Of a stretch of 64,000 nucleotides of DNA, positions 15,563 through 24,581 are shown piece after piece; position 1 is the stretch's first letter; each line of letters begins with the position of its first letter. Source of the stretch: an uncultured Winogradskyella sp. (GTDB taxonomy: Bacteria; Bacteroidota; Bacteroidia; Flavobacteriales; Flavobacteriaceae); assembly GCF_947495255.1 (NCBI RefSeq), contig NZ_CANLYI010000001.1, forward strand, positions 486,044-550,043. The letters run 5' to 3'. Below the pieces are notes generated by a model, which saw nothing but the letters and a program-made list of their open reading frames with translations, had not been told where the DNA came from and made no database searches. A program made the position numbers and the translations under genes.

Positions 15563-15826
15563 TTATTTCTTGGACTCCTTATTAGGATTTAAAAGAATAG
15601 CATAGACCTGAATACCAAAACCAATAAGCACTAAAGTTGGTGCTAAACGAATACGTCTCCAGCTGTAAATAGACTCGTCAAAAACATTAGGATTATCGCT
15701 TCCTCCACCTGACATTAGGATAAACCCAATAACAATAAATGCTAAACCGATAAATAAGAATTTATAGTTTTTCTTACCGAAGATAAACTCGGACTTAGAT
15801 TCGTCTTTTCTTTTTTGCTCTCCCAT
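15563..15826 (-). CDS. DUF3098 small membrane protein
   Basis: An 87-residue protein with two hydrophobic segments (F-L-F-I-G-L-A-F-I-V-I-G-F-I-L-M-S-G-G-G and L-A-P-T-L-V-L-I-G-F-G-I-Q-V-Y-A-I-L) either side of a P-N-V-F-D-E-S-I-Y-S-W-R-R loop. This is the DUF3098 pattern, found in Bacteroidota between ftsX and uppP as here. The position hints at a role in cell-envelope growth or division, but none is demonstrated. Confidence 0.85.
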   Translation of the reverse strand: MGEQKRKDESKSEFIFGKKNYKFLFIGLAFIVIGFILMSGGGSDNPNVFDESIYSWRRIRLAPTLVLIGFGIQVYAILLNPNKESKK

Positions 15827-15908
15827 GGTCTTGTCAGCTATAATTTAGTGATTTGCAAAGTAACAGTTTTATTTGTAAAATAAGTTCACATTAATATTTT
15901 CCTAACAT

Positions 15909-16787
15909 CTAATAATACAACTGATCCGTCTTCAAATTTAAGAAACGTTGCGTCGCTATAAATGTACTTATCCATGTAATAAGGATTCCTAAAAGGAATA
16001 TACCAATGAATAATGCTGCAATTAAAACAGTGTTTTTCAATAGCTCTAATTCTGGAAATGTAATATCTAAATAGTACAAAACAACTGCCATACCAGCTAA
16101 AGCAACTAAAGCACCTATGATTCCTAATTGTACACTTTTCCAAACAAAAGGTCTACGTATAAATGTTTTTGTTGCACCAACCATTTGCATGGTTTTAATG
16201 ATAAATCGTTTAGAATAAACGGCTAAACGGATAGAACTATTAATCAATAAAACAGCAATTAACGTAAATAAGCCACTTATAAGTAAAACCCAAAAGGTGA
16301 TTTTCTTAACGTTATCATTCATTAACTCTACCAAATCATTATCGTATCTAATTTCTTCGATAAACGCTTTATTAGAAAGACTTTCGGTAATTTCTGTTAA
16401 CTGTTCTGTGGTAACAAAGTCGGCTTTTAAATGTACATCTATTGAATTTTTAAGCGGATTGTAACCCACAAAATCCATAAAATCTTCACCTGTTTCAGCT
16501 TTCATAAATTCAGCAGCTTCTTCTTTAGATACATATATTGCATCTTTGGTGTAATCTGCCATCGCTAAACTCTTTTTTAGCTGATTAACTTCAACTTCTT
16601 TCGCTGTGTCATTTAGATAAATGGTCATTACCACTTGTTCTTTAAAGTGGTCAGCTACTTTTTTAGAGTTAATTACTAAAAGCCCTAAACAGCCTAAAAG
16701 AAACAATACCAATGCGATACTTATCACCACAGATACGTAAGAAGATATCAGTTTACGTTTTTGATATTTGTCAAAAGATGATGCCAT
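15909..16787 (-). CDS. ftsX: Cell division ABC transporter permease FtsX
   Basis: A 292-residue FtsX. It has a first membrane helix (about residues 18-40), a periplasmic domain of about 130 residues (V-V-M-T-I-Y-L-N-D-T-A...I-E-E-I-R-Y-D), then three more helices. FtsX with the ATPase FtsE activates peptidoglycan hydrolases at the division site; ftsE is not in this window. Family-typical text is M-Q-M-V-G-A-T-K-T-F-I-R-R-P-F. It heads the minus-strand run ftsX, DUF3098, uppP, truB, TonB-like. Confidence 0.95.
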   Translation of the reverse strand: MASSFDKYQKRKLISSYVSVVISIALVLFLLGCLGLLVINSKKVADHFKEQVVMTIYLNDTAKEVEVNQLKKSLAMADYTKDAIYVSKEEAAEFMKAETGEDFMDFVGYNPLKNSIDVHLKADFVTTEQLTEITESLSNKAFIEEIRYDNDLVELMNDNVKKITFWVLLISGLFTLIAVLLINSSIRLAVYSKRFIIKTMQMVGATKTFIRRPFVWKSVQLGIIGALVALAGMAVVLYYLDITFPELELLKNTVLIAALFIGIFLLGILITWISTFIATQRFLNLKTDQLYY

Positions 16788-17024
16788 AAATGAATGTGAA
16801 TTTATGCTGTAAAAATAATAAAGAATTTGCTTATGCTTACTATTACAACGCCTAACTTTTAATAGTGTTGCAAAAGCTGTAACAAATAGGCAATTGAATA
16901 AAACTACAACTTGTGTTATAAAGTATTTTAGACAAGTCTATTTGAAAAAAATTAATTCATTTTTGCTATGGCATACTTCTTGCAAAACCCATAACAATCA
17001 ATTTAAACTTAAAAACAAACTATT

Positions 17025-17582
17025 ATGAGAAAATTACACATTCTTTTATTATGTATTACGTTAGCACTAACCATAAATACCAATGCTCAAGAGGTTAAAT
17101 TTGGAGCTAAAGCCGGACTCAATATTTCAAATTTTATTGGAGGACAAGCTGATAGAAATAATTTAGTTAGCTTTCATGTTGGTGGTATTGCTGAAGTAAA
17201 ACTCAGCGACAAATTCTCCCTTCAACCTGAGCTTTTATATTCAAGACAAGGGTCAGAGGCACAAGATATCGTTAAAATCAAAGTTGATTACTTAGCTGTT
17301 CCTATTATGGCAAAATATTATTTGTCTGAAAAATTTAGTTTTGAGGCAGGTCCACAAATGTCTTTTTTAATTAATGACAAAGGAGAATATAACGATAGCT
17401 CAATTCCGGATCAAGACACAGATGCCTCTAGTTTTGACTTTAGTTTAAACGCTGGTATAGGCTACAACATCACTTCTAATCTATTTGCTCAAGCAAGATA
17501 TAACTATGGGATTACCACTGTTACAGAAAATCCAGACATAAAAAACAGTGTATTTCAGATGTCTTTAGGCTATAAATTCTAA
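17025..17582 (+). CDS. PorT/outer-membrane beta-barrel family protein
   Basis: A 185-residue secreted protein: signal peptide ending T-I-N-T-N-A-Q, then V-K-F-G-A-K-A-G-L-N-I-S-N-F and alternating strands (L-Q-P-E-L-L-Y-S-R-Q-G, L-A-V-P-I-M-A-K-Y-Y, F-E-A-G-P-Q-M-S-F-L) ending in Y-K-F. This is the eight-stranded outer-membrane barrel family common in Bacteroidota (PF13568-like). Its ligand or function is unknown. It is flanked by its own long upstream region and a terminator at 17603. Confidence 0.88.
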   Translation: MRKLHILLLCITLALTINTNAQEVKFGAKAGLNISNFIGGQADRNNLVSFHVGGIAEVKLSDKFSLQPELLYSRQGSEAQDIVKIKVDYLAVPIMAKYYLSEKFSFEAGPQMSFLINDKGEYNDSSIPDQDTDASSFDFSLNAGIGYNITSNLFAQARYNYGITTVTENPDIKNSVFQMSLGYKF

Positions 17583-17602
17583 CCTAAATAGACCATAAAT
17601 TT

Positions 17603-17636
17603 AAAAAGCATCTTACACTACAGTAAGATGCTTTTT
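17603..17636 (+). terminator. Intrinsic terminator after the barrel gene
   Basis: A 14-bp perfect stem, AAAAAGCATCTTAC / GTAAGATGCTTTTT, loop ACTACA, ending in a T run. Confidence 0.9.
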
Positions 17637-17687
17637 CTTTTCTAATACCTATTGATTCTAAAAATAGGCTGTTTAGATGGTTATTAT

Positions 17688-17695
17688 TAAATTTG
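17688..17695 (+). promoter_or_regulatory. leuS -7 box TAAATTTG
   Basis: A perfect TAnnTTTG box 27 bases before the ATG at 17723. It overlaps the first possible in-frame start (TTG at 17693), ruling that out for this transcript. Confidence 0.65.
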
Positions 17696-17722
17696 CGCCA
17701 TTATTACAAGGAAAACAAGACA

Positions 17723-20700
17723 ATGACATACGATTTTAACACTATAGAAAAAAAGTGGCAAGACTATTGGGCAAAAAACCAAACGTTTAAAGCCTCAAAC
17801 ACAAGCGACAAACCAAAATACTACGTATTAGATATGTTTCCTTATCCTTCTGGAGCAGGTTTACATGTTGGCCATCCATTAGGATATATTGCTAGTGATA
17901 TCTATGCGCGTTACAAACGTCACAAAGGGTTTAACGTCTTACATCCACAAGGTTATGATAGTTTTGGATTGCCTGCAGAACAATATGCGATTCAAACAGG
18001 TCAGCATCCAGCAGTAACTACTGAAGCGAACATAAAAACGTACCGTCGTCAACTTGACCAAATTGGGTTTTCTTTCGATTGGAGCCGTGAAGTAAGAACA
18101 TCAAATCCTGAATATTACAAATGGACCCAATGGATTTTCATTCAATTGTTTGAATCTTGGTATAATAACGATTCTAACAAAGCAGAACATATTGACACGT
18201 TAGTTGAGAAGTTTGCTTCTGAAGGAAACACAACTGTAAATGCAGCTTGTGATGATGATATTGAGTCTTTTTCAGCTGAAGATTGGAATAACTACTCATC
18301 AGAACAACAACAAGAAATTCTCTTAAAATATAGATTAACGTATTTAGCCGAAACGGAAGTAAACTGGTGCCCAGCATTAGGAACTGTTTTAGCTAATGAC
18401 GAAATAGTTAACGGAGTTTCAGAACGTGGAGGACATCCTGTGGTTAGAAAAAAAATGACCCAATGGAGCATGCGAATTTCTGCCTATGCAGAACGTTTAC
18501 TTCAAGGTTTAGATGATCTCTATTGGACAGATGCTTTAAAAGACATACAAAAAAATTGGATTGGAAAATCGGTTGGAGCTTCGGTTTCTTTTAATGTGAA
18601 TGGTCATGATGATATCATTGACGTTTTTACCACAAGACCAGATACTATTTTTGGAGTATCATTTATGACCTTAGCACCAGAACACGAATTAGTATCAAAA
18701 ATTACAACCGAAGTACAAAAAGCTGAAGTTGAAGCTTACATAGAAAAAACAGCAAAGCGAAGCGAACGCGATCGTATGGCAGATGTAAAAACTATTTCTG
18801 GTGTTTTTACAGGTGCATACGCTGAGCATCCATTTTCTAAAGAACCAATTCCAATTTGGATTGGCGATTACGTTTTAGCAAGCTATGGAACAGGTGCAGT
18901 TATGGCAGTTCCTTGTGGAGACCAACGTGATTACGATTTTGCAAAACATTTTGATATTGCTATTCCAAATATATTTGAAGGTGTTGATATTTCTAAAGAA
19001 GCTTATGCATCTAAAGACAATGTAAAAATCGCGAATAGTGATTTCTTAAACGGATTAGCGTATAAAAAAGCGTCTAAACTCGCTATTTATCAATTAGAGC
19101 AATTAGGACAAGGCGAAGGCAAAACCAATTACCGTTTGCGTGATGCCGTATTCTCTAGACAACGATATTGGGGAGAACCATTCCCAGTCTATTACGTTAA
19201 CGGCATGCCGCAAATGATAGACAAAGCACATTTACCAATTGTATTGCCAGAAGTTGAAAAATATTTACCAACCGAAGGAGGTGAACCACCTTTAGGACGT
19301 GCAGACGTTTGGGCTTGGGACACTGAAAGTAATACTGTGGTTTCCAATGATAAGATAAACCATACAACTATTCACCCTCTAGAACTAAACACCATGCCAG
19401 GTTGGGCAGGAAGTTCTTGGTATTTCTTCCGTTATATGGAAGATGCTGCTAATAGAGATGGTGTTTTTGCAAGTGAAGACGCACTGAAGTATTGGGAGAA
19501 TGTAGACTTATATATTGGTGGTAGCGAACATGCTACAGGTCACCTACTCTACTCTCGTTTTTGGGTGAAATTATTAAAAGATAGAGGTTTTGTAAATGTT
19601 GAAGAGCCTTTTAAAAAGTTGATTAACCAAGGGATGATACTTGGGACTAGTGCTTTTGTTTATAGGGTGAAATTTAGTGTCAATCATTCTTTAAATTCTG
19701 CAGGAATAGCTAATAAAGAAGAACAACAAAAACATCTTGAAGAAATAAGTAACATTTTACCATCTTTATATATTTCTGAAAATTTAGTCAAAGAAAAATC
19801 TCTTATTGAGGTTGATGAATATTTTAAAGAAAACTATTTAGATAAGTATGAAACTAAAGAAGTTTTAGAAAAAATCAAATCATACCAAGAAAATCACAAT
19901 ACAGCCGAGAGCGTTAATATTCATGTTGCAAACATTGATAAACTTCACGTAAAAGTACAATATGTAAATGCTTCCGATGAATTAGATATTGAAGGTTTAA
20001 AAACGGATGGAGAATTTGGTGAAGATTTTAAAGATGCTGAATTTATTCTTGAAAATGGTGTTTATAAAGTTGGTCGCGAAGTAGAAAAAATGTCCAAATC
20101 AAAATACAATGTGGTTAATCCCGATAACATTGTTGCAGATTACGGAGCAGACAGCTTAAGACTTTACGAAATGTTCTTAGGACCATTAGAACAATACAAA
20201 CCTTGGAATACAGCTGGTATTACAGGAGTACATAATTTCCTTAAGAAACTATGGAAATTATATGTTGGTGAAAATGGTTTAAAAGTAAATGATGCTGAGC
20301 CAACAAAAGACAACTTAAAAACATTACATAAAACCATAAAGAAGGTACAAGAAGATATTGAGAATTTCTCTTTCAATACGTCTGTTTCTACCTTTATGAT
20401 TGCCGTAAATGAGTTAACCGCTCAAAAGTGTACAAGTAAAGAAATACTTAAACCATTATTAGTTTTAATTTCACCTTATGCACCACATATTGCAGAAGAA
20501 TTATGGAGTCAATTAGGAAATAACGATACTATTTCTACTGCGCCTTTCCCAGTTTTTGATGCCAGTCATTTAGTAGAAAGCAGCAAAAAATATCCTATTT
20601 CATTTAATGGTAAAATGCGTTTTACACTAGAATTACCAATGGATATGCCTAAAGACGAGATTGAAAAAACAGTAATGGCTCATGAGAAAACTATAGCACA

Positions 20701-20767
20701 ATTAGATGGTAGAACACCTAAAAAAGTAATTGTAGTGCCTGGTAAAATTGTAAATATTGTTGGGTAA
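17723..20767 (+). CDS. leuS: Leucine--tRNA ligase
   Basis: A 1014-residue class I synthetase charging tRNA-Leu. The HIGH motif is H-V-G-H (48-51), the editing domain includes T-T-R-P-D-T-I-F-G and G-T-G-A-V-M-A-V-P, and the KMSKS loop begins at K789. The protein is about 150 residues longer than the E. coli enzyme. One insert lies around residues 145-200 (after L-F-E-S-W-Y); a larger one separates G-M-I-L-G (637) from KMSKS by about 150 residues against about 50 in E. coli, and includes a Glu/Lys-rich helical stretch. The ATG at 17723 fits the promoter at 17688. Confidence 0.97.
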   Translation: MTYDFNTIEKKWQDYWAKNQTFKASNTSDKPKYYVLDMFPYPSGAGLHVGHPLGYIASDIYARYKRHKGFNVLHPQGYDSFGLPAEQYAIQTGQHPAVTTEANIKTYRRQLDQIGFSFDWSREVRTSNPEYYKWTQWIFIQLFESWYNNDSNKAEHIDTLVEKFASEGNTTVNAACDDDIESFSAEDWNNYSSEQQQEILLKYRLTYLAETEVNWCPALGTVLANDEIVNGVSERGGHPVVRKKMTQWSMRISAYAERLLQGLDDLYWTDALKDIQKNWIGKSVGASVSFNVNGHDDIIDVFTTRPDTIFGVSFMTLAPEHELVSKITTEVQKAEVEAYIEKTAKRSERDRMADVKTISGVFTGAYAEHPFSKEPIPIWIGDYVLASYGTGAVMAVPCGDQRDYDFAKHFDIAIPNIFEGVDISKEAYASKDNVKIANSDFLNGLAYKKASKLAIYQLEQLGQGEGKTNYRLRDAVFSRQRYWGEPFPVYYVNGMPQMIDKAHLPIVLPEVEKYLPTEGGEPPLGRADVWAWDTESNTVVSNDKINHTTIHPLELNTMPGWAGSSWYFFRYMEDAANRDGVFASEDALKYWENVDLYIGGSEHATGHLLYSRFWVKLLKDRGFVNVEEPFKKLINQGMILGTSAFVYRVKFSVNHSLNSAGIANKEEQQKHLEEISNILPSLYISENLVKEKSLIEVDEYFKENYLDKYETKEVLEKIKSYQENHNTAESVNIHVANIDKLHVKVQYVNASDELDIEGLKTDGEFGEDFKDAEFILENGVYKVGREVEKMSKSKYNVVNPDNIVADYGADSLRLYEMFLGPLEQYKPWNTAGITGVHNFLKKLWKLYVGENGLKVNDAEPTKDNLKTLHKTIKKVQEDIENFSFNTSVSTFMIAVNELTAQKCTSKEILKPLLVLISPYAPHIAEELWSQLGNNDTISTAPFPVFDASHLVESSKKYPISFNGKMRFTLELPMDMPKDEIEKTVMAHEKTIAQLDGRTPKKVIVVPGKIVNIVG

Positions 20768-21728
20768 ACTACTAAAATATATCATCATATGCTTACCAAT
20801 TATTAGTTGGTCTCAAGCGTATGATGGTACTATTGGTAATTATCCTATCCATTTAGAAGTTAATGTTTATCCTCACGAAAAAGATTCCACTGCTGGCGAA
20901 TTAGAAGGCTATTATTTTTACGATTCTAAACTTTTAAGTATTCCTATATCTGGTGATTTCAAAAAAGATAAAATCACTTTAATAGATGGTTATTATTTTA
21001 TGCCTGAAAAGGTTATTGATGCAGACGAAGTTTTTGAATTAACAAAAAAAGGCAATCAACTCGTAGGTAATTTTAAATTAAAAGATAAAACTTACAAAGT
21101 CGTCTTAACCGAAACAGAACAAGAACCCTTAGAAGACTTTAGAAATCCTAAACTGACCTTTATTAAAGATAGCATCGCCAATTATAAGGACAAACAATTG
21201 GTTTGGTTTCACGAAAAATATTCTAAACTACCCTTATTTAGATTAGGTAATGGATTTACAAAAGAACAAAGAGCTGTTTTCAATCCTATTTTAGATGCTA
21301 TTCATCTTGTTGATGCTAAAGATAATTTAGATTGTAGTTCTTGGTTTGAAATTTCATACGAAATCAACCTAGTCAATGATAAATTTATAAGCTACTTAAA
21401 ATATTACAGCGTTTATTGTGGTGGTGCGCACCCTTCTCATGGCAATGTTGGTTATAATTTTAATCTCGAAACTTTAGAGGTTGTAGATGAGATTGAAGCA
21501 TTATACCCAAAAGTTGATTTTTTTCAAAAATTAAAAAGCAAATATCAAGAATCTGAAAATGACGTACAAGATGAAGAGTGCGAAACTTTTATTGATAACA
21601 GTTATTGGCAATACAAAACATGGAGTTTAACACCTAAAGGCATTATTCTTATTCCAAATTATCCGCATGCCATGACACCTTGCGAAGAAGCTTATTTTTT
21701 AAGTTATGCTGAACTCGTGAAAGAATAG
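20757..21728 (+). CDS. Secreted DUF3298-like protein
   Basis: A 323-residue exported protein starting at a TTG (20757, or TTG at 20760) inside the last codons of leuS; there is no ATG before the signal peptide (L-K-Y-I-I-I-C-L-P-I-I-S-W-S-Q-A), so the non-ATG start is likely real and coupled to leuS. The C-terminal half carries Y-Y-S-V-Y-C-G-G-A-H-P-S-H-G-N...F-N-L-E-T, the hallmark of DUF3298-type domains found in envelope proteins. The N-terminal half has beta-strand repeats (Y-Y-F-Y-D-S-K). The function is unknown. Confidence 0.75.
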   Translation: MLGKLLKYIIICLPIISWSQAYDGTIGNYPIHLEVNVYPHEKDSTAGELEGYYFYDSKLLSIPISGDFKKDKITLIDGYYFMPEKVIDADEVFELTKKGNQLVGNFKLKDKTYKVVLTETEQEPLEDFRNPKLTFIKDSIANYKDKQLVWFHEKYSKLPLFRLGNGFTKEQRAVFNPILDAIHLVDAKDNLDCSSWFEISYEINLVNDKFISYLKYYSVYCGGAHPSHGNVGYNFNLETLEVVDEIEALYPKVDFFQKLKSKYQESENDVQDEECETFIDNSYWQYKTWSLTPKGIILIPNYPHAMTPCEEAYFLSYAELVKE

Positions 21729-21732
21729 TCTC

Positions 21733-22167
21733 ATGATTTCGGATAAACCAACATTAGACAAACCATTACCTAAAAACAAGCGTAAACCTCTTAAGGATTA
21801 TTTTGATTTTCGAAATAATCAGGTAAATCAAATAGGTTTAATACTCTTTTCTGCGTTTATAATTAGCAGCTCTTTACATTACTTTTTTGAAAATCGTTTT
21901 TCAGAACAACGCTGGAAACAAAGTCCTATGGGACGTTATGAAATGCTAGATGACATTATTGAAAGAAATCTATTTATTAATGACACAAAAAGAGAGGTGA
22001 TTAAGCAATTAGGCTATCCAAAAGAACCTAATTATAACGAAGTAAACCAATTTAATTATTATGTAGGCGAGAGAGACATATATGATAATGGCGACATTAA
22101 ACAGCTTAGTATAATTTTTAAAAATAACCGAGTCATTCAAACCTTAATAACTCCGAGTAAGGATTAA
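21733..22167 (+). CDS. Hypothetical membrane-anchored protein with SmpA-like domain
   Basis: A 144-residue protein: basic N-terminus, one hydrophobic segment (I-G-L-I-L-F-S-A-F-I-I-S-S, about residues 35-50), then a domain with T-K-R-E-V-I-K-Q-L-G-Y-P-K-E, F-N-Y-Y-V-G and L-S-I-I-F-K-N-N-R-V, which resembles the small SmpA/BamE fold. It follows the DUF3298-like gene after 4 bases and probably shares its transcript. No terminator is visible; the repeat pair at 22177 may serve. Confidence 0.5.
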   Translation: MISDKPTLDKPLPKNKRKPLKDYFDFRNNQVNQIGLILFSAFIISSSLHYFFENRFSEQRWKQSPMGRYEMLDDIIERNLFINDTKREVIKQLGYPKEPNYNEVNQFNYYVGERDIYDNGDIKQLSIIFKNNRVIQTLITPSKD

Positions 22168-22176
22168 TAGTTTTCA

Positions 22177-22300
22177 GCTTCTCTATACAATTTGCTCGTT
22201 CCTTACAAATTACTCGAAGTAACACAATGCACTAAAAACTAAATTTATAAATCGTCAGTTCGAGTGAAATTGTTTTTTCTACAATTTTGTATCGAGACCC
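22177..22300. repeat. Second inverted pair of REP-like stem-loop units
   Basis: The left unit (22177-22223, minus strand) has inner stem AATTTG/CAAATT; the right unit (22253-22300, plus) reads CGTCAGTTCGAGTGA, inner stem AAATTGT/ACAATTT, then TGTATCGAGACCC. Outer arms match the pair at 3647-3762. Compared with the unit at 3716-3762 the inner stem differs by a C-G to G-C swap that keeps pairing. A 63-codon frame starting inside it (22264) is not credible. The rest of the gap to ald holds only a promoter box. Confidence 0.75.
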
Positions 22301-22389
22301 TTGCTATACCAAATCATTCTTTTTTCACTTTTTCTTTATTAAAATATTTACGTCATTTCATAGGCTATTTCAAATTATCGAAAGTATTA

Positions 22390-22397
22390 TACATTTG
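22390..22397 (+). promoter_or_regulatory. -7 box TACATTTG upstream of ald
   Basis: A perfect TAnnTTTG box 170 bases before ald. It implies a long leader of about 165 bases in which I see no riboswitch or strong hairpin. Confidence 0.45.
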
Positions 22398-22566
22398 TCG
22401 AATATCACATTACACTGAAAATCAGAACTGTTTTCAGGAATTTTCAAAATATTAACATAAATATATTAATTCCGTAAAAGTGATTTCAAATTAACATTGA
22501 AATTTGGAACAACAGATTTATTAATAGTAATTTTCGAAAGCTATTAATCACAAAATCTACGAAAAA

Positions 22567-23667
22567 ATGCAAATCGGAGTCCCAAAAGAAATCAAAAACA
22601 ATGAAAACAGAGTTGGTATGACACCAGCTGGAGTTTTTGAATTAACAAAAAACAAACATGTCGTTTACGTGCAAAAAGATGCTGGTTTTGGCAGTGGCTT
22701 TTCGGACCTAGATTATATAGATGCAGGAGCAATTGTTTTAGACACAATTGAAGACGTATATGCATCTAGTGATATGATTGTAAAAGTAAAAGAACCTATT
22801 GCTGAGGAGTATCCTTTAATACAATCGCATCATGTGGTATTTACTTATTTTCATTTCGCTTCTAGCGAACCTCTAACCAAAGCCATGTTAAAAAGTAAAG
22901 CCGTTTGTATTGCTTATGAAACGGTAGAAGATAAAGATGGTTCTTTACCATTATTAACACCAATGTCTGAGGTTGCTGGTAGAATGGCCATTCAACAAGG
23001 TGCCAAATACTTAGAAAAGCCTATTAAAGGACGTGGTGTATTATTAGGAGGCGTACCAGGCGTGCCACCAGGAAAAGTTTTAGTTTTAGGAGCAGGAGTT
23101 GTAGGTATACAAGCTGCTAAAATGGCTGCAGGTTTAGGAGCTCATGTTACAGTGATGGATATTAACATGAAACAATTGCGTTATGTAAACGATGTGATGC
23201 CAAGCCACGTAGTCACTGAATTTTCAAGTGAATACAATATTAGAAAACGTATAAAAGATCATGATTTAATTGTTGGTGGTGTTTTACTAAAAGGTGCAAA
23301 AGCACCAAAATTAATATCGAGAGATATGCTTAAAGACATGCGACCAGGAACTGTATTGGTTGATGTTGCCGTAGATCAAGGTGGTTGTATGGAAACTACC
23401 AAAGCTACAACTCACGAAGACCCAACTTTTATTATAGATGATGTTGTACACTACTGTGTTGCAAATATGCCAGGAGCAGTTCCTTATACTTCTACTTTAG
23501 CCTTAACTAATGTCACTTTACCTTATGTGCTTCGTTTAGCCAACCAAGGATGGGAAAAAGCTTGTGAAAAAGATGAAATGTTAGCAAAAGGTTTAAACAT
23601 TGTTGATGGTAAAATTGTATATGAAGAAATTGCAGAAGCCTTTAACTGGTCTGTAGATGCTATATAA
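22567..23667 (+). CDS. ald: Alanine dehydrogenase
   Basis: A 366-residue NAD-dependent enzyme converting L-alanine to pyruvate and ammonia. The N-terminal signature I-G-V-P-K-E-I-K-N-N-E-N-R-V-G-M-T-P (residues 3-20) and the dinucleotide fold V-L-V-L-G-A-G-V-V-G-I-Q-A-A (about 176-189) followed by V-M-D-I-N identify it. The substrate loop E-T-V-E-D and M-P-G-A-V-P-Y-T-S-T-L-A-L-T-N are also typical. It stands alone with a long leader. Confidence 0.96.
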   Translation: MQIGVPKEIKNNENRVGMTPAGVFELTKNKHVVYVQKDAGFGSGFSDLDYIDAGAIVLDTIEDVYASSDMIVKVKEPIAEEYPLIQSHHVVFTYFHFASSEPLTKAMLKSKAVCIAYETVEDKDGSLPLLTPMSEVAGRMAIQQGAKYLEKPIKGRGVLLGGVPGVPPGKVLVLGAGVVGIQAAKMAAGLGAHVTVMDINMKQLRYVNDVMPSHVVTEFSSEYNIRKRIKDHDLIVGGVLLKGAKAPKLISRDMLKDMRPGTVLVDVAVDQGGCMETTKATTHEDPTFIIDDVVHYCVANMPGAVPYTSTLALTNVTLPYVLRLANQGWEKACEKDEMLAKGLNIVDGKIVYEEIAEAFNWSVDAI

Positions 23668-23766
23668 ACACATTTCCCGTCATAATTTTACTGACAATTT
23701 TGCCTAACCAAAATTTGGCTTACTATTTGCTATATTTACAATTGTAAATCAAAGTCGATTAAAATT

Positions 23767-24456
23767 ATGATGGGATATTATATCATTGCAGGAGTTATCT
23801 TTTTAGTAAGTTCTTTTGTAAGTAAAAAATTAAAAAGCAAATTTGAGCACTACTCTAAACTTAGTTTAAGAAACGGATTAAGCGGAAGAGAAATTGCTGA
23901 AAAAATGTTGGCTGATAATGGTATTTATGATGTAGAAGTTATTTCTACACCAGGCCAATTAACGGACCATTACAATCCAAAAAATAAAACAGTTAACTTA
24001 AGTGAAGTTGTGTATAATCAGCGTAATGCGTCTGCTGCTGCTGTTGCCGCTCACGAAGTTGGACATGCAGTACAACATGCACAAGCCTACAGTTGGTTAA
24101 AGATGCGATCTGCAATTGTACCTGCAGTTGGTATTAGTAGTAAACTATCTAATATTGTTATTATGGCTGGACTATTTTTATCTGCCTCTGGTACAGTATT
24201 TGGCAACACTGTATTCTTAATTGGTATTGCTCTATTTGGTGTTACTACATTATTCACATTTATTACACTTCCTGTAGAATACGATGCCAGTAACCGAGCA
24301 TTAGCATGGTTAGAGAATAAAAACATGGTAACAAGAGAAGAACAAGCTGGTGCGAAGGATGCTTTAAAATGGGCTGCAAGAACGTATTTAGTTGCTGCAT
24401 TAGGATCCTTAGCAACCCTACTTTATTTTGTTAGCATATTCCTAAACAGACGATAA
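23767..24456 (+). CDS. Zinc metallopeptidase (YugP family)
   Basis: A 229-residue membrane-embedded peptidase. The zinc motif A-A-H-E-V-G-H-A-V-Q-H (HExxH) lies about residues 97-107, preceded by the substrate-side N-L-S-E-V-V-Y and followed by L-P-V-E-Y-D-A-S-N-R-A, whose Glu is the third ligand in this family (PF04298). About four hydrophobic segments surround the site. Substrates are unknown. The start is the first of two ATGs at 23767. A terminator-like hairpin follows at 24496. Confidence 0.92.
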   Translation: MMGYYIIAGVIFLVSSFVSKKLKSKFEHYSKLSLRNGLSGREIAEKMLADNGIYDVEVISTPGQLTDHYNPKNKTVNLSEVVYNQRNASAAAVAAHEVGHAVQHAQAYSWLKMRSAIVPAVGISSKLSNIVIMAGLFLSASGTVFGNTVFLIGIALFGVTTLFTFITLPVEYDASNRALAWLENKNMVTREEQAGAKDALKWAARTYLVAALGSLATLLYFVSIFLNRR

Positions 24457-24495
24457 AATTCTATAGATTTTACAATCTATATTATTTCAATAAAC

Positions 24496-24526
24496 AATAA
24501 AAGCTTTGATTTTCAAGGCTTTTATT
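24496..24526 (+). terminator. Intrinsic terminator after the metallopeptidase
   Basis: Stem AATAAAAGCTTT / AAGGCTTTTATT (one G-T pair) with a 7-base loop, followed by TTGTTTT. Confidence 0.75.
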
Positions 24527-24581
24527 TTGTTTTAAATTCCGAAATCACCTACATTTATATAACTAATCATATTAATTTATT

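Noticed and set aside
17693..17722. Upstream extension of LeuRS
   Set aside because: The start would be a TTG within the TAAATTTG promoter box; the ATG at 17723 is the usual position for this family.
22264..22455. A 63-codon plus-strand frame upstream of ald
   Set aside because: Its first codons lie inside the stem-loop repeat unit at 22253-22300, it crosses the promoter box at 22390, and its sequence looks like translated A/T-rich spacer.
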